From contig NVTG01000040.1 of NCBI GenBank assembly GCA_002401495.1, forward strand, positions 1 through 10,872: a stretch of DNA of 10,872 bases, given 5' to 3'. Of the stretch, positions 5,339-10,850 are shown piece by piece; positions within the stretch are counted from its first letter, which is position 1, and each line of letters starts with the position of its first letter. Position numbers and translations under genes: made by a program. Under the pieces are notes generated by a model that worked only from the letters and a program-made list of their open reading frames with translations, did not search any database and was not told the origin of the DNA. The stretch is from Candidatus Kaiserbacteria bacterium (GTDB lineage Bacteria > Patescibacteria > Paceibacteria > UBA9973 > UBA2100).

Positions 5339-6127
5339 CTAAATAGTGTGAGAGTAGTGCTTGTGCTTAATAACACTCCCACAGTGTTTACAGTACGTGG
5401 AGTCTACATCGTGAGCACTTAAGCCACACTCTGAACATGTATAGTGTATTTTTGCGCCCCTAAATATGGTCCTAGTGAGGTGTAGGAAGAGGGTTATTCC
5501 TATAAGCATAGCCATTATGGAAAGTGCCTTACCCCACGGTCCAATTGCAGTTACATCACCATATCCTGTTGTTGTTAGCGTTGAGACTGTGAAGTATAGG
5601 GCGTCTAGATAGCTATTGATATAAGGATTGAATTGAGATTCCGCTACGAACACTATTACTGTCATAATTCCTAAGAAGACAAAGAAGTTTAGAATACTTA
5701 AAATGGTTGCTCTGTATTGAGCAACGGCCTTGCTCTCTTTCCCCGCTAGATCTACGAGGTAGTAGGTTCTAAGTATCTTTAATGATCGTAGAATACGCAA
5801 AAGTGCTAGGTTTCCTATCAAAAGCGGCGCAAATAGGGAAAAGACTACCAATATGTCTATAATACTGAATATGTCGGCTGCAAAAGACAATCTCCTTGGT
5901 GCTATCCATAGGCGTGCAAGATATTCGATAAGAAAGATTGAACCAAATGAAACCTCAAGAATTCGTATAAGTGTGTGACCAGGAAAAAAGGCCTCAAGAG
6001 CAAATACTGCAAAAACAGATATGTTTAATACTATAAGTACTCTGTTGAATATAATGCTCTTTCTGGAGCGCTTGTGAAATAGGGAAGCTACTTTCTTTTG
6101 CAATTTGCTTAATGAGCGCTTCTTCAT
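5339..6127 (-). CDS. voltage-gated potassium channel with C-terminal zinc ribbon
   Basis: A six-helix cation channel subunit, expected to form tetramers in the cytoplasmic membrane. The 262 residues give S1 (about 28-45), S2 (55-72), S3 (83-103), S4 with positive residues every third position (Arg111, Arg114, Lys117, Arg120), S5 (140-162), a pore loop with the selectivity filter TTTGYGD (185-191), and S6 (198-220). The filter GYGD predicts K+ selectivity. After S6 comes a short cytoplasmic zinc ribbon, CxxC at 231/234 and CxxC at 246/249 (YCKHCG), then a His-rich end (HKHYSH). There is no RCK or cyclic-nucleotide domain. There is no SD; the ATG is preceded by the 14- and 20-bp palindromes. 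The gene is enclosed by the two TGTCCTTTA repeat clusters, so its mRNA and promoter overlap the putative origin region. Confidence 0.9.
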   Translation of the reverse strand: MKKRSLSKLQKKVASLFHKRSRKSIIFNRVLIVLNISVFAVFALEAFFPGHTLIRILEVSFGSIFLIEYLARLWIAPRRLSFAADIFSIIDILVVFSLFAPLLIGNLALLRILRSLKILRTYYLVDLAGKESKAVAQYRATILSILNFFVFLGIMTVIVFVAESQFNPYINSYLDALYFTVSTLTTTGYGDVTAIGPWGKALSIMAMLIGITLFLHLTRTIFRGAKIHYTCSECGLSAHDVDSTYCKHCGSVIKHKHYSHTI

Positions 6128-6131
6128 AGTG

Positions 6132-6145
6132 ACATGCTAGCATGT
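6132..6145. repeat. 14-bp perfect palindrome at the channel start
   Basis: ACATGCTAGCATGT reads the same on both strands. It ends four bases before the channel ATG on the minus strand and shares four bases (6142-6145) with the next palindrome. It is a plausible operator or hairpin in the mRNA leader. Confidence 0.45.
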
Positions 6146-6161
6146 TTTCACGTGAAAACAT
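6142..6161. promoter_or_regulatory. 20-bp perfect palindrome with parS-like core
   Basis: ATGTTTTCACGTGAAAACAT is a perfect 20-base palindrome containing TTTCACGTGAAA. It lies between a TAAAAT -10-like box (6160-6165, minus strand) and the channel ATG, so it would occupy the transcription start. It could be a ParB/Noc site, an operator for a repressor of the channel gene, or both. Confidence 0.55.
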
Positions 6162-6177
6162 TTTAGGGTGGGAATAT

Positions 6178-6250
6178 CTAAAGGACAAATAGTTTGTCCT
6201 TTAGAAATGTCCTTTAGAATCCTATAGGACATTTATTCGTGTCCTTTAGA
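6178..6250. repeat. second cluster of TGTCCTTTAG repeats
   Basis: CTAAAGGACAAA (6178-6189) and TTTGTCCTTTAG (6193-6204) form a perfect 12-base inverted repeat with a 3-base loop. ATGTCCTTTAG (6207-6217) and CTATAGGACAT (6222-6232) form an 11-base inverted repeat with one mismatch. TGTCCTTTAGA (6240-6250) is a single copy. This makes five copies of the motif also found at 5132-5245, here without DnaA-box extensions. They lie upstream of the channel gene and of tRNA-Pro. Confidence 0.7.
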
Positions 6251-6280
6251 TTGAAGATATTATAAAGACTATGCAATAAT
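6251..6280 (+). promoter_or_regulatory. predicted promoter of tRNA-Pro
   Basis: TTGAAG (6251-6256), 18-base spacer, AATAAT (6275-6280, five of six consensus bases). The -35 box directly follows the last TGTCCTTTAGA copy, so a protein bound there could affect tRNA transcription. Confidence 0.4.
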
Positions 6281-6295
6281 GGCGCGACATATGCA

Positions 6296-6366
6296 CGGGG
6301 CGTAGCATAGTGGTAGTGTACTCGCTTTGGGAGTGAGCGGTCCGAGTTCGATTCTCGGCGCCCCGA
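6296..6366 (+). tRNA. trnP: tRNA-Pro(TGG)
   Basis: Acceptor CGGGGCG/CGCCCCG with the C1 usual for tRNA-Pro, anticodon stem CTCGC/GTGAG with loop TTTGGGA (anticodon TGG), T stem CCGAG/CTCGG with TTCGATT, discriminator A. CCA is not encoded. The D arm is short and includes a G-U pair. Confidence 0.94.
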
Positions 6367-6379
6367 CAAAATTAAGAGG

Positions 6380-6403
6380 AAAGCCCGCGGTCAAGCGGGC
6401 TTT
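6380..6403. terminator. terminator between tRNA-Pro and the 122-residue gene
   Basis: AAAGCCCGC-GGTCAA-GCGGGCTTT, nine perfect pairs. It lies 13 bases after tRNA-Pro and 8 bases after the stop of the minus-strand gene, so it can serve both directions. T runs are only three bases. Confidence 0.7.
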
Positions 6404-6411
6404 CGAGGTTA

Positions 6412-6780
6412 TTACATCGGTGTTACAAACGGCGGTGGTCCAGACGGTATAATCGCAGGAGCTTCACCTCCATAGCAGCTATAGGCCTGAAGCCGTTGCT
6501 GGTACTGGAAGTGGGATTCAAGTTTGTAATCTCGCTCCCTGCATCCAGTAGGCAGCGTGCCTAGTTTCTTCGCGGCAGCGCGCAAAGCAGGACGCTCTAC
6601 GGCCAATTGAGCCTCCCACCTTTTGAAGTTGCTCCAATACCGCACACAGGCAGGATCAGATTCCCCAAAAAACGGCAGACATACACCGATAATTACTGGC
6701 TTAGCCATTCCGGATTTGGTGGTTTGTGCGCTTGCTGGAAACGCCAAGATAAGAATGAACAAAAAGACGATCGGTTTCAT
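6412..6780 (-). CDS. small exported cysteine-containing protein, unknown family
   Basis: A 122-residue protein that I do not recognise. Residues 1-18 are a classical signal peptide: MKP, the hydrophobic core IVFLFILILAF, then P-A-S-A before Gln19, a signal peptidase I site. The mature part has four cysteines (34, 45, 80, 102), which could make two disulfides outside the cytoplasm, an Ala/Arg/Lys helix around 56-73, a Gln/Tyr-rich segment around 91-100, and a Pro-rich end. The start is supported by AGGAGA five bases before the ATG, a stronger SD than any housekeeping gene here has. Base composition is visibly richer in G and C than the neighbours (about half by eye), with Pro, Ala and Leu codons ending in G or C. 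Position next to tRNA-Pro and different composition suggest horizontal acquisition (inference). Confidence 0.75.
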   Translation of the reverse strand: MKPIVFLFILILAFPASAQTTKSGMAKPVIIGVCLPFFGESDPACVRYWSNFKRWEAQLAVERPALRAAAKKLGTLPTGCRERDYKLESHFQYQQRLQAYSCYGGEAPAIIPSGPPPFVTPM

Positions 6781-6859
6781 CGATCTCTCCTAACGATCAG
6801 TTTGGCGCGCACTCACATTGAGTTTTCTATGATCTATCGAAACAACGGCGCATTAGTAC

Positions 6860-6889
6860 TATATAAGACCAATATATAAGCAAGGTCAA
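6860..6889 (-). promoter_or_regulatory. promoter of the 122-residue gene
   Basis: On the minus strand TTGACC (6889-6884, five of six consensus bases), 18-base spacer, TATATA (6865-6860). It begins two bases after the protease stop codon. The leader would be about 70 bases. Confidence 0.5.
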
Positions 6890-6891
6890 GC

Positions 6892-7998
6892 TTATAGCGG
6901 ATAATATTCTAGTAGAGAGGGAAGAGTATTGTCTTGAAAATCTTTTAATTTAACATCGAAATCTTTTTCATCTAAGTATTGAAATAGCCCTTTTCCAGTT
7001 TCACGTGAAAAGCTAGTTGAGATATGAGATAGAGTTACAGCCCTTAAATCACGATCAGCGGTAACATCTGCGACACTACTGGTTACTATGATTCCTACAA
7101 GATAACCCCATTGATTTATAACCCCGCCACCTGATGAGCCGCCCTGGGCTATTATGTTTCCACCAAGGGAGATAATATCTATGGTTGAAGTAACGAAGGT
7201 AAACACTTTTTGAATGGAAACTATTGTTGAAACAGGCCACAAGTCCCTTTGTAAGGTTACTCCACCTAAGAAGCCAGCAGGATAGCCTGAAAGAAGCACA
7301 GGGTCTCCGGTTTGCGCAACACCCATTCGTGCATCAAACGGCACGTAGGGGTACGTTTTAGGCTTTTCTGACCCATCTGTGCGCCCAGTTATGTATAAAA
7401 GAGCCCAATCATGCTCTCCAGTACCAGTTGCGAGTTCTACTTTGATATCTTTAGCGTGTTCTTGTATCCAAGCATCAGGGAAGGCAATTACTTTAGTGGT
7501 GTATCGCGCTTTTGCAGGAGCACCTATTCGGATTACACATGAAACACGCGCAGCAGGATTCTCTTGAAGAAGAACGTATTGTGCAACGTGTGCATTAGTT
7601 AAGATTATCCCACTCGGGTCGATAATAACTCCACTTCCGGTAGCGCCACCAACTGGAGATCCTTGTAGGCCATTACATAGTATGTTCACAATTGCTTTAG
7701 ATGTCGTTTTATTTAGCTCATCAAGAGAGGATGGGGGAGTCGTGTAGAAAACTTGTGGCAGGGGAACAGCTTTTGGTTTTTCTACAACAGGCTCTGGTTC
7801 TACAACGGGTTCGAGAACAATAGGCTCTTCTATTATTATTTCTTCAATAACAACAGGCTCTGGAATAGGTTCTTCAATAACAACAGGGGCTTCGTATTCA
7901 ATAACAGTTTCAGATGGGGTAGGGGCGGTAGTAAAAAGGTAAAGGGCACCTATTCCAATGGCAGTAAGTTTGAAAGTTAAAGATAAAAATTCCTTCAT
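6892..7998 (-). CDS. membrane-anchored trypsin-like serine protease with Pro/Glu/Val stalk
   Basis: Secreted-side serine endopeptidase of the trypsin/DegP fold. Residues 6-24 form one hydrophobic segment after a Lys, likely an uncleaved N-terminal anchor or signal. Residues 33-80 are a stalk of E-x-P-V/I-V-I-E-E units, built in the DNA from near-identical tracts (TCTTCAATAACAACAGG occurs twice). The protease domain runs from about 95 to 335 and has all triad residues: His137 in LTNAHVA, Asp197 in HDWALL, Ser289 in GGSSGGG. Cys108 and Cys154 could form a disulfide. No PDZ domain follows; the last 35 residues are charged and end in YYPL. A TATTAT box (8005-8010) lies six bases before the ATG, giving a truly leaderless mRNA, with no SD. 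A CACGTG palindrome lies inside the coding sequence at 6997-7012. Substrate unknown; surface protein processing or quality control is a guess. Confidence 0.88.
   Translation of the reverse strand: MKEFLSLTFKLTAIGIGALYLFTTAPTPSETVIEYEAPVVIEEPIPEPVVIEEIIIEEPIVLEPVVEPEPVVEKPKAVPLPQVFYTTPPSSLDELNKTTSKAIVNILCNGLQGSPVGGATGSGVIIDPSGIILTNAHVAQYVLLQENPAARVSCVIRIGAPAKARYTTKVIAFPDAWIQEHAKDIKVELATGTGEHDWALLYITGRTDGSEKPKTYPYVPFDARMGVAQTGDPVLLSGYPAGFLGGVTLQRDLWPVSTIVSIQKVFTFVTSTIDIISLGGNIIAQGGSSGGGVINQWGYLVGIIVTSSVADVTADRDLRAVTLSHISTSFSRETGKGLFQYLDEKDFDVKLKDFQDNTLPSLLEYYPL
6997..7012. promoter_or_regulatory. parS-like site inside the protease gene
   Basis: AGTTTCACGTGAAAAG matches the 16-base parS consensus at 13 positions and its central 14 at 13. 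Location within a coding region is normal for parS. It is about 850 bases from the palindrome at 6142-6161. Confidence 0.4.
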
Positions 7999-8062
7999 GA
8001 TGGAATAATATCATTTGCTTGAGGTTGTTAACAGTTGAACAGGTAAGATATTATCGCAGTGC

Positions 8063-8068
8063 TATAGT
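8063..8068 (+). promoter_or_regulatory. -10 box of the 8076 gene
   Basis: TATAGT ends seven bases before the ATG at 8076, which predicts a leaderless mRNA. A second possibility is TTGTTA (8025-8030), 18-base spacer, TATTAT (8049-8054), giving a 15-base leader. There is no SD in either case. Confidence 0.35.
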
Positions 8069-8075
8069 GTTAAGT

Positions 8076-8744
8076 ATGGCTAATAGGAAACTACAACAAG
8101 AAGCAGTTAGACTTCGTAATAACGGATATTCGTACGGAATGATTAACGAAAAGCTAGATATACCAAAAGGCACTTTATCGTATTGGCTTAGTAGTGTTGA
8201 GTATACCCCTAATAAGGAGGCCAGAAATCGTATTAAGGAGGGGCGAAGAAAGACTAGTCTTGCTCGTACCCTTGAGAAGGAACTGTCTATGAAAGAGGCA
8301 AGGTCTGTTGCTGTAAAAGACATAGGGAATTTTAGTGACAGAGATGCATTTATGCTAGGAATAGGCTTGTATATAGGAGAAGGAGCAAAAACAGTTCTTA
8401 CAGAAATAATTAACGCTGATTTAAAGGTAATTAAGTTTTCTATAAAGTGGTTTGTCGAGTCTTGTGGTGTTCCAAAAGGGAATTTTGTTTTAAATATACA
8501 CATGTATCCAGATAATAATATTGAGGAATGCTTAAGATATTGGTCTAAAGGGACAGGTATACCATTGTCTCAATTTGGCAAACCCCAAGTCGATGAACGC
8601 AAGGATAAAAAGATGGCCAAGCGTGGGAAATTACGGTATGGTACTGCACACCTGAGAGTAAAAAGCATTGGTAACAGGCAGCTGGGAGTTTTTTTACAAA
8701 GACGAATAGCGGCCTGGATGGACATAGTATTATCGGGGAAATAA
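8076..8744 (+). CDS. helix-turn-helix protein with LAGLIDADG-like domain
   Basis: A 222-residue protein of a type I associate with Parcubacteria-like genomes, with no characterised member known to me. Residues 5-38 form a resolvase-like helix-turn-helix (AVRLRNNGYSYGMINEKLDI, then GTLSYWL). A basic linker rich in Arg/Lys follows (46-76). Residues 91-106 read AFMLGIGLYIGEGAKT, resembling the first helix of LAGLIDADG homing-endonuclease domains, with Glu102 in the place of the catalytic acid. The second half contains INADLKVIKF, HMYPDNN and YWSKGTGIP; only one LAGLIDADG-like motif is evident, so a dimer would be needed for cutting. The start at 8076 is preferred over 8019 because the HTH begins right after it. 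The stop codon (8742-8744) directly touches tRNA-Gly(TCC). DNA binding is likely; nuclease activity is inference. Confidence 0.72.
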   Translation: MANRKLQQEAVRLRNNGYSYGMINEKLDIPKGTLSYWLSSVEYTPNKEARNRIKEGRRKTSLARTLEKELSMKEARSVAVKDIGNFSDRDAFMLGIGLYIGEGAKTVLTEIINADLKVIKFSIKWFVESCGVPKGNFVLNIHMYPDNNIEECLRYWSKGTGIPLSQFGKPQVDERKDKKMAKRGKLRYGTAHLRVKSIGNRQLGVFLQRRIAAWMDIVLSGK

Positions 8745-8815
8745 GCGGGTGTGGTCTAGTGGTATGACACGGCCCTTCCAAGGCTGTGACGGGAGTTCGA
8801 TTCTCCCCACCCGCA
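8745..8815 (+). tRNA. trnG: tRNA-Gly(TCC)
   Basis: Acceptor GCGGGTG/CACCCGC, anticodon stem CGGCC/GGCTG with loop CTTCCAA (anticodon TCC), T stem GGGAG/CTCCC with TTCGATT, discriminator A. CCA is not encoded. It begins at the base after the upstream stop codon, so its promoter (perhaps TATTAT at 8728-8733) must lie inside the coding sequence, or it is processed from the gene's mRNA. Confidence 0.95.
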
Positions 8816-8827
8816 CAAAGATAAATA

Positions 8828-8857
8828 ACAAAAGCCCCGCTTTCGCGGGGCTTTTGT
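8828..8857. terminator. strong bidirectional terminator
   Basis: ACAAAAGCCCCGC-TTTC-GCGGGGCTTTTGT, 13 perfect pairs, with A4 and T4 on the two sides. It ends the tRNA-Gly transcript on the plus strand and the HU transcript on the minus strand, 19 bases beyond the HU stop. Confidence 0.93.
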
Positions 8858-8876
8858 ATGAGTTAGGTACGAATGA

Positions 8877-9158
8877 TTACATTGATCCCTTAACTGCGTC
8901 CTTTAGAGCTTTAGCTGCTCGGAACTTAGGTACTCGCATTGCTTTAATTTGAATAGCCTCTCCAGTACGTGGGTTACGTCCTGTTCGTGCTGCTCGCATC
9001 TTAGCTTCGAAGATTCCCAATCCTGCGATTGAAACTTCTCCTTCTCCAGTAAGACCTCCAACGATTGCTTCAATCATTGCTTCAACTGCGCGTTCTGCGT
9101 CAGCTTTTGTTCCTCCTAGTACTTCATGTACTTTATCTGCGATTGCTGCTTTGTTCAT
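8877..9158 (-). CDS. hup: HU-family DNA-binding protein
   Basis: Nucleoid-associated histone-like protein that bends DNA as a dimer and helps replication initiation, repair and recombination. The 93 residues match the family throughout: N-terminal helices starting MNKAAIADKVH, the turn GEGEVSIAGLGIFEA (38-52), the beta-arm RAARTGRNPRTGE (55-67) with the intercalating Pro63, and the C-terminal VPKFRAAKALKDAV (76-89). Length is normal for HU/IHF; it looks more like HU, and no partner gene is present. There is no SD. Two promoters fit: TTGCAC-16-TATAAT (9223 to 9196) with a leader of about 30 bases, and a second TATAAT (9173 to 9168) only nine bases before the ATG. Downstream lies a strong terminator, so it is monocistronic. 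Confidence 0.97.
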   Translation of the reverse strand: MNKAAIADKVHEVLGGTKADAERAVEAMIEAIVGGLTGEGEVSIAGLGIFEAKMRAARTGRNPRTGEAIQIKAMRVPKFRAAKALKDAVKGSM

Positions 9159-9195
9159 AATATTTATATTATATTGTTAATAAAGTTATGGAAAC

Positions 9196-9223
9196 ATTAT
9201 ATACAGCGCCGTATTTTGTGCAA
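9196..9223 (-). promoter_or_regulatory. promoter of HU
   Basis: On the minus strand TTGCAC (9223-9218), 16-base spacer, consensus TATAAT (9201-9196). It lies in the 101-bp gap between RNase Y and HU, in which no terminator hairpin is obvious, so read-through from RNase Y is possible. A second TATAAT at 9173-9168 could add a near-leaderless transcript. Confidence 0.5.
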
Positions 9224-9259
9224 TAGCTGGTGTTTTACACTGATCTTTCAGGAAAATGT

Positions 9260-10789
9260 CTACCTAGCGAATTCAATTGAACGACTCTCGCGTATTACGT
9301 TCACTTTAATTTCACCTGGGTACTTCAATTCTCCTTCAATTTTAACGGCGATGTCGCGCGCTAAGGTTCTTGCTTCAAGATCTGTCATCGCTTCAGGCTT
9401 AACAAACACACGAACTTCACGTCCGGCTGCGATTGCATAACTTTTTTCAATTCCTTCGAAACTATTCGCAACAGCCTCAAGATCTTCAAGCCTTTTTATA
9501 TAGTTTTCAACTGAATCTCGTCTTGCACCTGAGCGTCCACCTGAAATGGCGTCAGCTACTTGGACGATATAACTTTCTGGGTTTGAGTATGGATACTCTT
9601 CGTGGTGAGCTTCCATTGCTTTAATTACTTCGGTATCAACGTTGAACTTTTGAAGAATTCTTCGTCCAATTTCAACGTGAGTTCCTGTAACTTCATGGTC
9701 AACTGCTTTACCAATATCGTGTAGAAGGGCTCCAGCTCGAGCTACTGCGACATTTGCACCTATTTCTTCTGCTATCATAGCGGCAATATGTGCCATCTCA
9801 ACAGAGTGTGCCAAAACGTTTTGTCCGTAACTTGTTCTAAAGTGCATTCGTCCTAGAACGATAAGGAGTTTAGGATCTAAGTTGTGAACTCCTGCTTCAA
9901 ACGCGGCCTCCTCTCCTCGTTTCTTAATTATTACGTTAATTTCTTCCTTTGCCTTTTGAACAGTCTCTTCAATCTTTGCGGGTTGTATTCGTCCGTCGAT
10001 AATTAAGTTCTCAAGGGCTACTCTTGCTACTTGTCGTCGTATTGGATCGAATGAAGATAGGGTAATAGCACCAGGTGTGTCGTCTACAATCACATCCACC
10101 CCAGTTGCTCTCTCAAACGCTTTAATGTTTCGTCCTTCCTTACCAATTATCTTTCCTTTAATTTCGTCATTGGGAAGTGCTACCGTAGTTGAAAGAACAT
10201 CCGCTGGAATGGCGTTCCCCATTCGGTGAATAGCAGTTGTTAGTATTTCTTGCGCTTTCTTTTCATACTTTTCAACACCTTCGCGTTCAAGTTTTTGAAT
10301 TCTAACGGTAATGTCTTCTTCGTAGGTTTGTTCAACTTCTTTTACAAGAGCCTCTTTTGCTTCATCAACAGACATACCTGCAACTTTTTGCAGTTCTTTC
10401 TCGTGCTTCTCTAAAGAAGCACTCGCTTCATCTCGAAGTTCTTTAACCTTCTCAGCTTTTACTTTTATTTCGTCTTCATCTTCATCAAGACCTACCTGAC
10501 GCTTATCCAACATCTCTTCTTTACGAACAAGACGCTCCTCAGTTTTCTTAAGGTCGCCTTCTTTCTCTTTAGATTCTTTTGTCTTCTCTTCTACTACCTT
10601 TTCCGCCTTGTTTCCGGCGTCGTCAACTACGCGTTTAGCGTCTTCTTTTGCTTCAAGCATCATTTGCTTGATTTGTAGCTCCATTGAGCCACGTTTTCCA
10701 AGGGAAACTATCCATCTAAGGAAGTATCCAAAGGCAGTTCCAAATACCGTTGCCAGTAGAAGGAGCATTAATATTACTTTTAAGGACAT
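9260..10789 (-). CDS. rny: ribonuclease Y
   Basis: Membrane-anchored endoribonuclease that starts mRNA decay. The 509 residues show the full family architecture: one transmembrane helix (about 4-23), a long charged coiled coil (about 35-185, rich in Glu and Lys), a KH RNA-binding domain (about 200-265) with the GxxG loop in GKIIGKEGRN (212-221), and an HD metal-dependent hydrolase domain (about 320-420) with His328, His357-Asp358 in LLHDIGK, His395-His396 and Asp413. The conserved C-terminal tail follows, with GREVRVFVKPE (456-466) and YPGEIKVNVIRE (490-501). Length is close to the usual 510-520. The ATG at 10789 gives the expected N-terminus; there is no SD at normal spacing. It lies upstream of HU on the same strand. 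Identification is secure. Confidence 0.97.
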   Translation of the reverse strand: MSLKVILMLLLLATVFGTAFGYFLRWIVSLGKRGSMELQIKQMMLEAKEDAKRVVDDAGNKAEKVVEEKTKESKEKEGDLKKTEERLVRKEEMLDKRQVGLDEDEDEIKVKAEKVKELRDEASASLEKHEKELQKVAGMSVDEAKEALVKEVEQTYEEDITVRIQKLEREGVEKYEKKAQEILTTAIHRMGNAIPADVLSTTVALPNDEIKGKIIGKEGRNIKAFERATGVDVIVDDTPGAITLSSFDPIRRQVARVALENLIIDGRIQPAKIEETVQKAKEEINVIIKKRGEEAAFEAGVHNLDPKLLIVLGRMHFRTSYGQNVLAHSVEMAHIAAMIAEEIGANVAVARAGALLHDIGKAVDHEVTGTHVEIGRRILQKFNVDTEVIKAMEAHHEEYPYSNPESYIVQVADAISGGRSGARRDSVENYIKRLEDLEAVANSFEGIEKSYAIAAGREVRVFVKPEAMTDLEARTLARDIAVKIEGELKYPGEIKVNVIRESRSIEFAR

Positions 10790-10819
10790 ATATTTGATGT
10801 CCGTTGTTCCTACACGTAC

Positions 10820-10850
10820 ATTATTCTTTGATTTTTAATTCGTTCAGCAA
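10820..10850 (-). promoter_or_regulatory. weak promoter candidate of RNase Y
   Basis: On the minus strand TTGCTG (10850-10845), 19-base spacer, AATAAT (10825-10820). The spacer is longer than ideal. The remaining sequence to the window edge shows no recognisable gene. Confidence 0.25.

Noticed and set aside
5132..6250. CRISPR array or IS terminal inverted repeats
   Set aside because: The repeats are 9-15 bases, irregularly spaced and in both orientations, without equal spacers; the enclosed gene is a channel, not a transposase.
7753..7980. Plus-strand Phe/Asn/Arg/Trp-rich repetitive frame
   Set aside because: Antisense shadow of the protease's Pro/Glu/Val stalk; the repeat pattern comes from the stalk codons.
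8051..8503. Minus-strand frame of 150 residues inside the HTH/LAGLIDADG-like gene
   Set aside because: Overlaps a gene with recognisable domains; no start signal of its own.
8893..8904. Further TGTCCTTTAG copy in the HU gene (GCGTCCTTTAGAG)
   Set aside because: It has a mismatch, is single and lies within conserved codons of the HU C-terminus, so it is probably chance.
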